Notes: generated by a model not told the origin, from the letters alone. A stretch of 64,000 nt of DNA from Thermosynechococcus sichuanensis E542 (GCF_003555505.1 NZ_CP032152.1:1054001-1118000); one strand, 5' to 3'; counted from the first letter of the stretch, positions 38,111-48,313 are shown. Numbers and translations: made by a program.

Positions 38111-39249
38111 GATTGGGCTTCCGGGGGCGACGTATTTTCGGGTGGATTCTTGTGGTAATAGGCCTGTGCTCCCTCTTTGGTATTAATCTGACCGGGTTGT
38201 GGGCGGCGATGGGTTTGTAGACCTTGGAGGACTTCTGATAAGGTCAAGCCTTCCGGCAGGGGCGATCGCACTTCCCGCACCTTGTGCCACACCGAGCGCG
38301 ACATCATTAAACTGCGACGAATCGGCTCAGCCCAGCTTTCGAGGTAGGCTTCCCGCTCCCCTTGGTAATCCGTCGAAGACAGCAGTAGGGGTACGGGTGG
38401 ATAGGCCTGCACCAAGCGAGCAATGTGGGTCAGTACCCCCGGATACAGATTGGTATAGGCAGGATGCACCGTCAAATCTAGCCAGTGGGGGGTGTGGCCA
38501 TCTTGGGTCGCGTGGAGCGTATAGGAGGCGATCGCCACCTTGCGCTGCGGTTCAAACACATAAGCACGATGCACTTGTACCTGTTGCGACCAACTGGCCA
38601 AACTGTGGTGTAGCCAATCCAAAAGACTGGTTTGAAAATCCCGATAGTGGCGATTAAAGACTTGGCGCACCAGTGCCGGCATCGACATCGTATCCAACTC
38701 ATGCAACAACCGTGCATCGGCATTCGTGACCTTCAGCAAATTCGGCAAGCAAGGCGTGCCCTGTGCCAGTTCTGCCAACTGATCCGCTGAAATCTGCCAG
38801 TAGGTGAGATGCGCCAAGGGTTGAAAGCCATTTTGGCGGTAGAGGTCTAGTGCCTCACGATGATCAATATTAATTTCCACCATCCATGTGCGGGCTTCCA
38901 CAATGCTACTAAAACAATGGCGCAGAAGCTGTGTACCCACCGCCGTAAACTCTTGGGCAGCCAATTGTTGCACCTGCCATGTGGTGCGACTTTCATTAAA
39001 GGAAGCCACCTGCACAACCCCTAACACTTGGTTGTCCCGCTCTGCAACATAAATGCGCTGCTTACTCATCCCCGTTAGCCACTGCAATAGATGCAATGGG
39101 GAAGTCATCAGTCCACTTCCTAGGGATGGCAGACCAAAGGGTTGATCGTGTACCCCTTCATGGCACAACCGCTGCTCTATCACCTCCACATCCCGATAAG
39201 CTAGGGGACGGATCATCAAATCACCAGTGGGAGGCAAGTCAGAAACCAT
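38107..39249 (-). CDS. GNAT-family acetyltransferase-like protein
   Basis: A 380-residue protein with an N-terminal GNAT fold (about 10-150). YVAERDNQVLGVVQVASF, a V-E-I strand (WMVEINIDH) and ALDLYRQNGFQPLAHLTYW mark the acetyl-CoA-binding half. A second GNAT-like half with FEPQRKVAIASYTLHA and WLDLTVHPAYTNLYPGV may be a degenerate copy. The C-terminal 40 residues are Pro/Gln-rich. Substrate unknown. Confidence 0.75.
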   Translation of the reverse strand: MVSDLPPTGDLMIRPLAYRDVEVIEQRLCHEGVHDQPFGLPSLGSGLMTSPLHLLQWLTGMSKQRIYVAERDNQVLGVVQVASFNESRTTWQVQQLAAQEFTAVGTQLLRHCFSSIVEARTWMVEINIDHREALDLYRQNGFQPLAHLTYWQISADQLAELAQGTPCLPNLLKVTNADARLLHELDTMSMPALVRQVFNRHYRDFQTSLLDWLHHSLASWSQQVQVHRAYVFEPQRKVAIASYTLHATQDGHTPHWLDLTVHPAYTNLYPGVLTHIARLVQAYPPVPLLLSSTDYQGEREAYLESWAEPIRRSLMMSRSVWHKVREVRSPLPEGLTLSEVLQGLQTHRRPQPGQINTKEGAQAYYHKNPPENTSPPEAQS

Positions 39250-39299
39250 TAGCGGGTACCAATCACTACTTCCATCTTAAGGACTCCGTCACCAAAATA

Positions 39300-39336
39300 A
39301 AGGGGCGATGCCCAACGACAAGCGCCCCAGCAAGAT
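39300..39336 (-). terminator. Terminator of petF
   Basis: On the minus strand GGGGCG (39328-39323) and CGCCCC (39307-39302) pair, followed by TTTATTTT. It lies about 20 bases downstream of the petF stop. Confidence 0.7.
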
Positions 39337-39354
39337 ACATTGTGCAAGATCGCC

Positions 39355-39849
<495 letters not shown>

Positions 39850-42800
39850 CTATTCTCCAACTTGATGACGCGGCGGCACAACCAACTCCCCTGTCCGATA
39901 CCGATGCACCATGGCCGTTAGGGCTTGCTCCATCTCACGGCTAAAGCGTTGGGGATTCCACAGCGGGGCATGGCGTTTGGCTTGGCGCAGCTTCCAACTC
40001 ACCCGCTGCCGCAGGTCTGGCTCCGTCCCGAAACGAATTCCCCAATTCACATACTCCTCATCATTAAAAGCAATCCCCTCCTCAACGCCGACGTTTTTCA
40101 GGAAGGTATAAGTATGCCGCGCCACAAACTGCTGACCCACCTTCGTTACAATCGGCACCTCCAACCAGAGGGCTTCAAGACTCATTGCCCCCCCTGTATA
40201 GGGATAGGTATCCAGCACCACATCCACATCATAGAGATTGGCACGGTGAATCTCTGGTAAGTTTGGTGTCAAAAAATAGAGTTTATCTAAATCAAACCCC
40301 TCAGCTTCAGCAACACTGCGGCACCACTCTTCAAAAATGGGACTGCCATAGTGATATTTGACCACCAAAACTGCATTGGGAACTGCTTCAACAATGGCAA
40401 ATTGCAGCTTGAGCATTTCCGGTTGTATTTTGCTTGTGCGCTGGGCACAGAGAAAGATCACCGTATCGGCGCTCAGCCCCAACTGGTCGCGAATTCCCGT
40501 TTTATTAGCCACCTCATAGCCATCAAGGGCAAGATAACAATCCGGCAGCCGCCACAGCGTCTCAGTGTACCATGCTTGCGCCCCCCTAGGGAGAATATAA
40601 GGGTCAACAATAAAGTAATCCACTGTTGGTATGCCACTCGCATCAAACCCTACCCATGTCGCTTGCACTGGCGCTGGCTTAAGATGGAGAGCCATCCAAG
40701 ACATGTCAATAGTGCAACTATCAAGATCAATTAGGATATCTAAGTCATCATCATGTATGATACTGGCAATTTTTTCTGCATCAGGTTCCGTGAGAGCGCG
40801 AAAATTATCGAAAACAGCCTTGAACCATTCGCGCATGTTATCCGATGCCTCCTTTCTATATTCAATGCTATAGGCGTACAACGTAAGATTATCTCTGTTA
40901 TGCAAGCGGATAAAAGAGCGAATTTGATTACCAGCTGGATGTGTTTTGAAGCAAACGCCGAGGAAGCCAATTTTTATTTTTTCAGGTTTAGAAATGTTGT
41001 TTGAAAAGGTTTTCTTTATGGACTGACGCTTGTTGAATTGGTAAAAGAGAGGAACTTTTTCTTGAGCTAGTTGGTTCCTGTGGTTAAAGATTGGCTTTAG
41101 AAAGCTTGGTTGATCAATACAATGGGTTAATGCGAAATAAGAAGAAACAGTATAAAATAGAGTAGGAAAACTAACATTCTCCCTATTTAAGTATTCATAG
41201 TAGTTATTAAAATCACCAATGTTATTTAGCCACTGCCTCCACAAATGATCAATTTCTTGTGATAGCTGCATATTATATTTATAAGTCTGTAAAACCTCTA
41301 TTTTACGGCTCAAAGCCAAATCTTTACCAACCGCAGTTAGACTCAAGGAATCTTCTAAAAGCGAGTTAGCACACACTAATGCTAGCTCTGGTGACTTTGA
41401 CCGAATGAGAGCTGAAGCTAGAAAATGATAAGCAGCAAAGTCAATCGGTGAGATTTTCATATAGGTTTCTGCTAGATTTTTTGCCATTTTTTCTGGATTA
41501 TCTAAGATCATCTCAAATAGTAAATGACTTATCTCTTTTTTTAAGCCGAGCTGCTCTGCCCAGTTTTCAATTAATTTATTAATTTCTTCTTCGATTTCAC
41601 AGTTAACCAATAGATTCCTTAGTGTTTCTAGAATAAATTTTTTATCATCTTCTGTTGTTTTAGTATTTTCGAAGTATGAACTATTCAAAGTGTTAATCAG
41701 CGATCTAATGTCATCAGGTGGCAAAGATAATTTAATAGATAGATTTAAAAGAGTGGCGGACGTTTTGGGAGTAGCTTGAAACTCATAAGCATAGCTTGCA
41801 AGAGCAAATCTATTTTCCAATGAAAATTTTTCATAATCTGCCAAATCAATTAAGATTTTAGACCAAGTATGAGCAGCGTCGAAATACTTTTCCTCAGGAT
41901 ATTCAGCCATATAAAAAGACCATAGCAACTGTGCCTCCGTTTCTTTTCCCTGTAGAATGTATGCAGCCCCTTGATAAGCAAACCAATCAGCCTCTTGAGG
42001 ACGTTGCTGAATCAACTGAATACAGGTCTCAACGACCAATTCATAGCATTCACTCTTAAGGTAAAATTCAAGACGACTTTTCCAGCTTTCAGTAGTTAAT
42101 ACAATAGGCTGATTATTTACTAAGGTCTCTAGGAAGTTAATCCACTCATCTGCACGACGTTGCCAAGTATAGTGGTCATGGACATAGTTGACTTGAGATC
42201 GTAAATGACTTTCTAATTTCGCATGGTTCTCTGGACAGGAGAATTGCTCTATAACTCGTGCTAGAGCTTGTTCATACCTTGCTTGATAGGTTGGCGCATC
42301 AGTCGTGAATTCCACTAATTCTGCAAAGCCTGCTGTTGTCTCTGGAAGTGCGCCTAATGCAGATGTCACAATAAAGCAGCCACTGGCCATTGCTTCAAGT
42401 GCAGAAATACATGAGGTTTCAGCAAAAGTATTAGGATAACTCAAAATGGCAATCTTTTTCAAGGCTTTAGCTAATGTTGTTTGGGAACAGCTACCATGGT
42501 AGTTAACTCCTGGAAGTTCTTTGAATTTTTGGTAGAGTACCTGCCATTGATCCTCAGCAGGACTAACTTGATAAACACTCATACTAGAGTAAACGTCTAA
42601 CTCTAGATTCGAGTATCTTTGATAAACTCTTGGATAAATCTGCAATAACTGCTCTAGTCCACGAAAAGGAGTGCTTGTGTAAGCTAGCCTGATGCGGGGC
42701 AACTTTGCTTGGAGAATTGCTTCTTCTGGAGAAAATAGATGTTCAAAATACGGGCTAACTGCGTTACGCAAGACAACGATCAGGCTAGGCTCAAGCTTAA

Positions 42801-43239
42801 ACTCAGTTAAGTATTGCTGCCGCTGCCACTCACTGACAACAACAATGCGATCTATTAAAGATACAATTCTGGGATCACTTAAGTTTTGAACTGCTGGTTG
42901 ATCAACGTGGTGCTGCGTCCATAAAACCAAGCTAGTACTTGAGGGTAGTATTGTTCTTAAATTTTGGATAGAAAAGGCACTGTTGAGTACAATACAGACA
43001 TTAGGTTGGATAAAAGCTAAGTTCTCCTTGGAAAGAGCAGATAGGGGTAGATGCGGAACTCCTGCAATAATAGATATCTCTTGACGGTTATTAGCTAGAA
43101 AGACCTCTTGTCCTTTTCGATAGAGGGTAAGTAGCAGGTAGCACAGGGCTGACTGTGATCCTCCCAAAGGACTTTCTTTCGGTGTCTCAACGGTATAGGA
43201 GAGTGATGAAGGATCAACAAACAGTAAGCGCATAGACAT
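39850..43239 (-). CDS. Two-domain glycosyltransferase: GT4-like N-terminus, GT41 (OGT/SPINDLY)-like C-terminus
   Basis: A 1129-residue cytosolic protein. Residues 1-370 resemble a GT4 enzyme (GGSQSALCYLLLTLYR, VVVSEWQRQQY, TFAETSCISALEAMASG with the E-x7-E-type donor motif). Residues about 380-730 are helical and TPR-like. Residues about 730-1120 resemble the SPINDLY/OGT catalytic domain (KIGFLGVCFKTHPAGNQIRSF, APVQATWVGFDASGIPTVDYF, VDVVLDTYPYTGGAMSLEAL). The central part (about 40.7-42.4 kb) is noticeably A/T-richer than its neighbours. It lies 91 bases downstream of a major-pilin gene on the same strand, across a terminator. O-glycosylation of pilin is inferred. Confidence 0.8.
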   Translation of the reverse strand: MSMRLLFVDPSSLSYTVETPKESPLGGSQSALCYLLLTLYRKGQEVFLANNRQEISIIAGVPHLPLSALSKENLAFIQPNVCIVLNSAFSIQNLRTILPSSTSLVLWTQHHVDQPAVQNLSDPRIVSLIDRIVVVSEWQRQQYLTEFKLEPSLIVVLRNAVSPYFEHLFSPEEAILQAKLPRIRLAYTSTPFRGLEQLLQIYPRVYQRYSNLELDVYSSMSVYQVSPAEDQWQVLYQKFKELPGVNYHGSCSQTTLAKALKKIAILSYPNTFAETSCISALEAMASGCFIVTSALGALPETTAGFAELVEFTTDAPTYQARYEQALARVIEQFSCPENHAKLESHLRSQVNYVHDHYTWQRRADEWINFLETLVNNQPIVLTTESWKSRLEFYLKSECYELVVETCIQLIQQRPQEADWFAYQGAAYILQGKETEAQLLWSFYMAEYPEEKYFDAAHTWSKILIDLADYEKFSLENRFALASYAYEFQATPKTSATLLNLSIKLSLPPDDIRSLINTLNSSYFENTKTTEDDKKFILETLRNLLVNCEIEEEINKLIENWAEQLGLKKEISHLLFEMILDNPEKMAKNLAETYMKISPIDFAAYHFLASALIRSKSPELALVCANSLLEDSLSLTAVGKDLALSRKIEVLQTYKYNMQLSQEIDHLWRQWLNNIGDFNNYYEYLNRENVSFPTLFYTVSSYFALTHCIDQPSFLKPIFNHRNQLAQEKVPLFYQFNKRQSIKKTFSNNISKPEKIKIGFLGVCFKTHPAGNQIRSFIRLHNRDNLTLYAYSIEYRKEASDNMREWFKAVFDNFRALTEPDAEKIASIIHDDDLDILIDLDSCTIDMSWMALHLKPAPVQATWVGFDASGIPTVDYFIVDPYILPRGAQAWYTETLWRLPDCYLALDGYEVANKTGIRDQLGLSADTVIFLCAQRTSKIQPEMLKLQFAIVEAVPNAVLVVKYHYGSPIFEEWCRSVAEAEGFDLDKLYFLTPNLPEIHRANLYDVDVVLDTYPYTGGAMSLEALWLEVPIVTKVGQQFVARHTYTFLKNVGVEEGIAFNDEEYVNWGIRFGTEPDLRQRVSWKLRQAKRHAPLWNPQRFSREMEQALTAMVHRYRTGELVVPPRHQVGE

Positions 43240-43266
43240 TACTAAAGAGCGATAAATATATAATAA

Positions 43267-43297
43267 ACAAAAAAGCTAGGAATATTTTTCCTAGCTA
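43267..43297 (-). terminator. Terminator of pilA
   Basis: Minus-strand AGCTAGGAA (43296-43288) pairs perfectly with TTCCTAGCT (43282-43274) across a 5-base loop, followed by TTTTTTG. It lies between pilA and the glycosyltransferase gene, so most pilA transcripts should end here. Confidence 0.85.
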
Positions 43298-43329
43298 AGT
43301 TTAAGACTTTATTGTATTTTTGACTAGCT

Positions 43330-43788
43330 TTACGTGCAGTTAGTTGGTGCATTATTATTACTGCTTGTTACCACAGTTGCACTTGTAGTGCCACCGCTAG
43401 CAGTGACGCAACCTTGAACACCCGTACCAGCAGTATCACTCGCAGTAAGACCAATCTGTGCTGTTGTCGGATTGCCACCCGTCATATTTACAGTGTATCC
43501 ATCAACAGCAGTAATACTACTGCCCACACCTAACTCAGCCACATTGTTAGCAAAAGCGGTTTTCTCCAAGCGATAGGCTTGCTGCGCACGGTTGACAGCA
43601 CCCGCCGCGTTCTTGGCAGCGGACAAGCGAGCTTTCGCCGCCTGGTTGAGCATGGAGGGTAGGGCAATGGCGGCCAGAATACCGATGATGATCACCACCA
43701 CCAGTAGCTCAATGAGGGTGAAGCCTTCGTTGGCTTTTTTCTTGGCCAGCAGGTGCTGGAGGAATTTTGCCTTCAGTTCGGTTTTCAT
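43330..43788 (-). CDS. pilA: Type IV major pilin (PilA-like)
   Basis: A 152-residue prepilin. A basic 22-residue leader ends ANEG, cut before Phe23. FTLIELLVVVIIIGILAAIA follows with the conserved Glu5 of the mature protein, and then LPSMLNQAAKARLSAAKN. The C-terminal half is Gly/Ser/Thr-rich with two Cys (GCVTAS and PTNCT) that could close a D-region loop. Type IV pili drive twitching, phototaxis and DNA uptake. The Ser/Thr-rich surface would suit O-glycosylation. Confidence 0.92.
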   Translation of the reverse strand: MKTELKAKFLQHLLAKKKANEGFTLIELLVVVIIIGILAAIALPSMLNQAAKARLSAAKNAAGAVNRAQQAYRLEKTAFANNVAELGVGSSITAVDGYTVNMTGGNPTTAQIGLTASDTAGTGVQGCVTASGGTTSATVVTSSNNNAPTNCT

Positions 43789-44026
43789 ATTGTTGAGACT
43801 CCCTTTCCATTAGGTTTCCATGAGGTCAAGACATATTTGCCTCTAGCCATAACATACCCACCCCCTGCGGCAAAATTAACACCCCTGCCAAAAAGTTTCC
43901 GATTTTTTTCCTGCTACTACTGGAGTGCCCTCGGTAGGCGTCATTCCCAATCTGCTTGCCCCCGTGGTATCTTCGCCTCATGTGCAGTAGGCTAGTCTAT
44001 AGTTATCAAGCCTCATCAGTCTCTTT

Positions 44027-44305
44027 ATGAATAACCGTGGCAATGGCTTTGGCTGGGGATTTCTGGCAGGTGCCCTCTTTGGTGGCATTGCGGGTTCCCT
44101 TGTCACGCTTTTAGTCAAGGATCGATTGAGCGAAGCAACCAGACGTGACTCTGGACGGCTGAAGGGGGATAGGGCTGCTCCCCTCAATGGCAGTGATGAC
44201 AATCTCATGGAGTCCATGCGCCTAGAGCTAGAGGCAAAAATTGCCCAAATTAATGAAGCGGTCGATGATTTGCAAAACCGCCTCAGTAACGAAGATCAGC
44301 CCTGA
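44027..44305 (+). CDS. Small membrane-anchored protein, YtxH-like
   Basis: A 92-residue protein with an N-terminal glycine-rich membrane segment (GWGFLAGALFGGIAGSLVTLL), basic VKDRLSEATRRD, and a C-terminal coiled coil (MRLELEAKIAQINEAVDDLQNRL). This layout recalls YtxH-like proteins. TATAGT (43998-44003) is a possible -10. Function unknown. Confidence 0.7.
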   Translation: MNNRGNGFGWGFLAGALFGGIAGSLVTLLVKDRLSEATRRDSGRLKGDRAAPLNGSDDNLMESMRLELEAKIAQINEAVDDLQNRLSNEDQP

Positions 44306-44349
44306 GCTGTACGTGAGTATGGGTTGGTTTGTGCTAAGGACAACAAATA

Positions 44350-44383
44350 AAAGACTTGAGACGTAGGGATGCTGCCTCAAGCC
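44350..44383 (-). terminator. Terminator of psaC
   Basis: Minus-strand CTTGAG (44381-44376) pairs with CTCAAG (44360-44355), with further pairing in the loop possible, followed by TCTTTTATTTG. It lies about 40 bases after the psaC stop. Confidence 0.65.
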
Positions 44384-44422
44384 CAATCAAGAATTTGATG
44401 GAAGTTTCACGAAAATAGGGGA

Positions 44423-44969
<547 letters not shown>

Positions 44970-45410
44970 ATGCGTTGGGTGTGGTGGTCAATGTCTTGGA
45001 AGTGGTTGCCCCTTGCTGTGTGTAGTGCAGGTCTGCTGCTGACACCTGTGCCTTCACCTCGTTCCTTGGCTCAGACTTCCCCACGCACAGATGTGATTGC
45101 CCCGTGGGAGATCATGAACTATGCCCGCGTGGTTCTGGAGATTGAACCTATTCGCCAAAAATACTATCGTCAAGCTCAAGCGGCTTTCCAAGGTCAAGTC
45201 CCCCGGAATTCCTGCTTTGGCATGAATCCCCAAAATATCCCCAGTGGCTTGGAGACCATCTGTGCCAACTATGTGCGTGATGCAATGCAGGTGCTAAGGA
45301 AATATAATATGTCCCTAGAGCAATTCAATGCGATTACGCAACGGGCACAACAGGATAGCGCCTTTAGTCAACGTATCCAAGCCGAAATGTTGCGATTGCA
45401 ACAGCCTTGA
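44970..45410 (+). CDS. Exported DUF4168-like protein
   Basis: A 146-residue protein with an N-terminal signal peptide (WKWLPLAVCSAGLLLTPVPS, then SLAQTS, a probable cleavage site). The mature part is helical with YARVVLEIEPIRQKYY, CFGMNPQNIP...ICANYVRD and LEQFNAITQRAQQDSAFSQRI. These fit DUF4168, a cyanobacterial periplasmic family. Two Cys may form a disulfide. ATG44970 follows GGAG by 4 bases. Confidence 0.75.
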   Translation: MRWVWWSMSWKWLPLAVCSAGLLLTPVPSPRSLAQTSPRTDVIAPWEIMNYARVVLEIEPIRQKYYRQAQAAFQGQVPRNSCFGMNPQNIPSGLETICANYVRDAMQVLRKYNMSLEQFNAITQRAQQDSAFSQRIQAEMLRLQQP

Positions 45411-45455
45411 GCGTACATCGTACTTTTTTATACCAAATTTATACCAAAGACCTCT

Positions 45456-46199
45456 GTGCAACCCACTCTTAGTATTGTCACGGCAACTTATAATGCCGAG
45501 AGTTATCTTCCCCACTTAATTGCTTCCTTAGTTGCTCAAACTGATCCCGATTTTGAGTGGGTGGTGGCTGACGGTGGCTCCACCGATCAAACATTAGACC
45601 TGATCAACGCAGCAAAATCCCAACTGAAGACAATTATTGTGGATTCACGACCAGACTTTGGCATTTATGATGCTTTGAATCGTGCCGTGAAGCTAGCTTC
45701 TGGTGACTATTACGTTGTTGTCGGGGCAGATGATGTTTTATTTCCTGAAGCCGTTGCCAATTACAAAAGAGCATGTGCAGAAACTGGGGCAGATTTCGTA
45801 ACGGCTTGCTACTACGACGGTGATAAACTTATTGCAGGGATTCGACAACCCGCTTGGGAGTGGCTAAGGGGAATGCACGCTTATGTAACTGGCCATGCCG
45901 TAGGCTTAGCAATTCGGCGGGACTTGCATAAGAAAGTTGGGGAATACTCTCGCTATTTTCCGTTGCTGGCAGATCAGTTATTTATTTTGCAAGCCATACA
46001 TCAAGGCGCTAGGGTTGTCCTTAGAGATTTTATTGCTGGACGTTACTATTCCCAAGGACGTAGTAGCCGCGATGTACTGGGTTTCATTCTTGAACTGTAC
46101 CGTATTCAGGTCAAAATGGGACATTCATTGACTTTCCAAACTCTGCTGTTGCTCTATCGGCTCATTAGATGCTGGCCTCGCATTCAGAAACAGAAATGA
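45456..46199 (+). CDS. Family 2 glycosyltransferase
   Basis: A 247-residue GT-A enzyme: LSIVTATYNAESYL, the nucleotide-binding EWVVADGGSTDQTLDLI and the metal-binding DXD-like GADDVLF. The layout resembles colanic-acid/WcaA-type transferases without a membrane segment. GTG45456 is the start with no clear ribosome site. It overlaps the next glycosyltransferase by ATGA. Confidence 0.86.
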   Translation: MQPTLSIVTATYNAESYLPHLIASLVAQTDPDFEWVVADGGSTDQTLDLINAAKSQLKTIIVDSRPDFGIYDALNRAVKLASGDYYVVVGADDVLFPEAVANYKRACAETGADFVTACYYDGDKLIAGIRQPAWEWLRGMHAYVTGHAVGLAIRRDLHKKVGEYSRYFPLLADQLFILQAIHQGARVVLRDFIAGRYYSQGRSSRDVLGFILELYRIQVKMGHSLTFQTLLLLYRLIRCWPRIQKQK

Positions 46200-47185
46200 T
46201 GATTTCTGTTGTTATTCCCCTGTACAATAAGGCGGCTCATATTCGCCATACCCTTGAGTCTGTTTTGCGGCAAACAACTCCAGCGGCTGAGGTTATCGTA
46301 GTGGATGATGGCTCAACGGATAGTAGTGCCGCAATTGTTCAAGAATTTGCAAATAAGGGTGTGTATTTGATTCAACAGACCAATCAAGGCGTGAGTGCTG
46401 CCCGTAATCGAGGACTGGCAGAAGCTACTCAACCATACGTTGCCTTTCTGGATGCCGACGATGAGTGGTTGCCTGAGCATTTAGCAACGCTGCAAACCTT
46501 AATCTGCGATTTTCCAACAGCCTCTCTGTGGAGTACTTGTTGTGTTATTCGTCGAGGGGGGAAGTATCGTTTACCCCCTTCTCCCTTTTCAGGAGGATGG
46601 AGGGGAATCGTTGATCCGTTCTTTGAGGCTTATGCCAAGGGGTTGAGTATTGTGATTCCTTCAACTTCTTGTGTCCGCAAAGAGCATTTACTGGCTGTGG
46701 GTGGTTTTCCGCTGGGTGTGAAACTCAATGAGGACTACATTGCTTGGTGCAAGCTAGCTCTGCGATTTCCTGTTGCCCATGAAGCAACAGTGACGGCAAT
46801 CTACAATCAGGATGCAGAGAATCGCTGCGGTGAACCTCAAACACTTCCTATTCCTGCCTCATTACCTTTTTTAGTCGAACTTTTGCATTCTCAAGAAACG
46901 CCCAGTCGTCACTACCGAGGTATTGAAGCTTGTTTTCAGCGGATTGCCTTAGCTACTTTAACCAATGCAAAAATTCAAGGAGCTTCTGTAGATGTAACGA
47001 GTCTGATACGTCTAGCGTGGGAGGGGAAATGTTACAAGGCAATACTTGCGCTGGCTTTGCTGAACGTTCTGCCAGCAGGTCTGTTGAGCCGAATCAAGTC
47101 CCTACGACATCAACATCAACGACAACAAGCTCAGCGCATTTCTTTTGATAGGGAAGGGCGCCCTTCATTCTTTACAGAAAGCTAG
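46196..47185 (+). CDS. Family 2 glycosyltransferase
   Basis: A 329-residue GT-A enzyme: ISVVIPLYNKAAHIRHTLES, VIVVDDGSTDSSAAIV, GVSAARNRGLAEA and AFLDADDEWLPEH with the DXD motif. The C-terminus is basic and hydrophobic, perhaps membrane-peripheral. ATG46196 overlaps the preceding stop, so the two transferases are probably co-translated and may act in sequence on one glycan. The acceptor is unknown. Confidence 0.88.
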   Translation: MMISVVIPLYNKAAHIRHTLESVLRQTTPAAEVIVVDDGSTDSSAAIVQEFANKGVYLIQQTNQGVSAARNRGLAEATQPYVAFLDADDEWLPEHLATLQTLICDFPTASLWSTCCVIRRGGKYRLPPSPFSGGWRGIVDPFFEAYAKGLSIVIPSTSCVRKEHLLAVGGFPLGVKLNEDYIAWCKLALRFPVAHEATVTAIYNQDAENRCGEPQTLPIPASLPFLVELLHSQETPSRHYRGIEACFQRIALATLTNAKIQGASVDVTSLIRLAWEGKCYKAILALALLNVLPAGLLSRIKSLRHQHQRQQAQRISFDREGRPSFFTES

Positions 47186-47191
47186 CTTTTT

Positions 47192-47359
47192 CTAGGCACA
47201 ACCACAGCCTGTGTGGCCACAGCCGCCGCTTTCTTTGCAGGTGCCGTTGGCACAGGCTTCGGAGCAGTAGGGTTTGCCATCAACTATGATCGCATCACTA
47301 AGGGAGACAATGCACAGGCAGTGGGGGCAAGCACATTTCATTTGGGTAACAGTTGTCAT
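47192..47359 (-). CDS. smtA: Bacterial metallothionein (SmtA/BmtA)
   Basis: A 55-residue Zn/Cd-binding protein. Ten Cys occur in KCACPHCLC, YCSEACANGTC and GGCGHTGCGCA, with His in GHTGC, as in the SmtA zinc-finger-like fold. ATG47359 gives the usual start MTTVTQMKCAC; the frame is open upstream but non-homologous. It is divergent from smtB. Confidence 0.95.
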   Translation of the reverse strand: MTTVTQMKCACPHCLCIVSLSDAIIVDGKPYCSEACANGTCKESGGCGHTGCGCA

Positions 47360-47410
47360 GGCTTTTCTCTCCAAATAGGGTCTGAAGGGAGGCGTAGTTG
47401 GCCTCTCTTT

Positions 47411-47440
47411 CAATATATCTGAATACTTGTTCAAGTGTCA
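47411..47440. promoter_or_regulatory. SmtB operator between smtA and smtB
   Basis: TGAA-TACTTG-TTCA (47420-47433) sits in ATATCTGAATACTTGTTCA. This fits the ArsR/SmtB TGAA-N6-TTCA palindrome and closely resembles the S. elongatus smt operator as I remember it. SmtB bound here would repress both genes until zinc is present. Confidence 0.75.
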
Positions 47441-47480
47441 ATTAGTTATTCATTGTCTGGGTAGCGCCTATGATGGAAGT

Positions 47481-47849
47481 ATGACTCCTAAAACTCTTGC
47501 TGTTACCCATCCCCATCATCCCGAAGCGTTGGCAAAGGCGAGCGATCGCCTGCTCTCGACGGAAAAAGCGCAACGGATGGCGCAATTTTTTGGCCTGCTA
47601 GCCGATGCCAACCGACTGCGGATTGTGGCCTTGCTCGCTCAAGGAGAGTTCTGTGTTGGTGATATTGCCGTGGCACTGGAGATGAGTGAATCCGCTGTCT
47701 CCCACCAATTGCGGATGCTCAAGGCAATGCGACTAGTTAGCTTTCGTCGCCAAGGACGACATATCTTTTACCAATTGCTGGATCACCACGTGTTAATGCT
47801 CTACGAGGCCGTGGCTGAACACCTCGATGAGGAAGAATCAGAATCCTAA
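47481..47849 (+). CDS. smtB: ArsR-family zinc-responsive repressor SmtB
   Basis: A 122-residue winged-helix repressor. The alpha-5 zinc site D-x-H-x10-H-x2-E is intact in DHHVLMLYEAVAEHLDE (Asp, His +2, His +13, Glu +16). The alpha-3N Cys is in EFCVGDIA, and His residues sit at the N-terminus (THPHHPEAL). The recognition helix is MSESAVSHQLRMLKAM. ATG47481 gives the family-like start. It overlaps the convergent pilin gene by 4 bases. Confidence 0.93.
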   Translation: MTPKTLAVTHPHHPEALAKASDRLLSTEKAQRMAQFFGLLADANRLRIVALLAQGEFCVGDIAVALEMSESAVSHQLRMLKAMRLVSFRRQGRHIFYQLLDHHVLMLYEAVAEHLDEEESES

Positions 47850-48313
47850 GGGGATGGACAAGCAGGTGGCGAGGCAATGCTGGAACCCGAAGGAGCGGTT
47901 TCTAAAATTTGGGTGGTGGTCAACGTGGTGAACGTGGCGTAGGTGCAGCCTGTGAACGCTTTCAATTCTGGACGCTCAGGGGTGGCTTGGAATTCGGCGT
48001 AGTTACTATTCGCAACAGTGATCGCGTAGTCATAGTCAGGCGTATCACTAAAGCCGATTTGTAAATTTGCAATATCAGTGGTGAAGGTGGGATTGGCTAA
48101 ACGGTAGGCCTGCTGGGCACGGTTCACGGCACCAACATTGGTTTTGGCTTGGGATTCGCGGGCTTTGATAGCTTGATTCAACATGGAAGGGAGGGCGATC
48201 GCCGCCAAAATCGCAATAATAATGACAACGACGAGCAGTTCAATGAGGGTAAAGCCTTTCGAGACGATGAGCGATCGGTAGAGCCAAGGCAGGTTGGAAC
48301 GATAGGGAGACAT
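47846..48313 (-). CDS. Type IV pilin-like protein (second pilin)
   Basis: A 155-residue prepilin-like protein. A leader ending VSKG is followed by FTLIELLVVVIIIAILAAIA (Glu5 present) and LPSMLNQAIKARESQAKTN, very close to the PilA at 43.3 kb. The C-terminal region differs and holds two Cys (GCTYAT, PPACPSP) for a possible loop. It is the last gene of the block that begins with the chemosensory genes, 76 bases after the tubulin-like gene, and may be a minor pilin. Confidence 0.85.
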   Translation of the reverse strand: MSPYRSNLPWLYRSLIVSKGFTLIELLVVVIIIAILAAIALPSMLNQAIKARESQAKTNVGAVNRAQQAYRLANPTFTTDIANLQIGFSDTPDYDYAITVANSNYAEFQATPERPELKAFTGCTYATFTTLTTTQILETAPSGSSIASPPACPSP

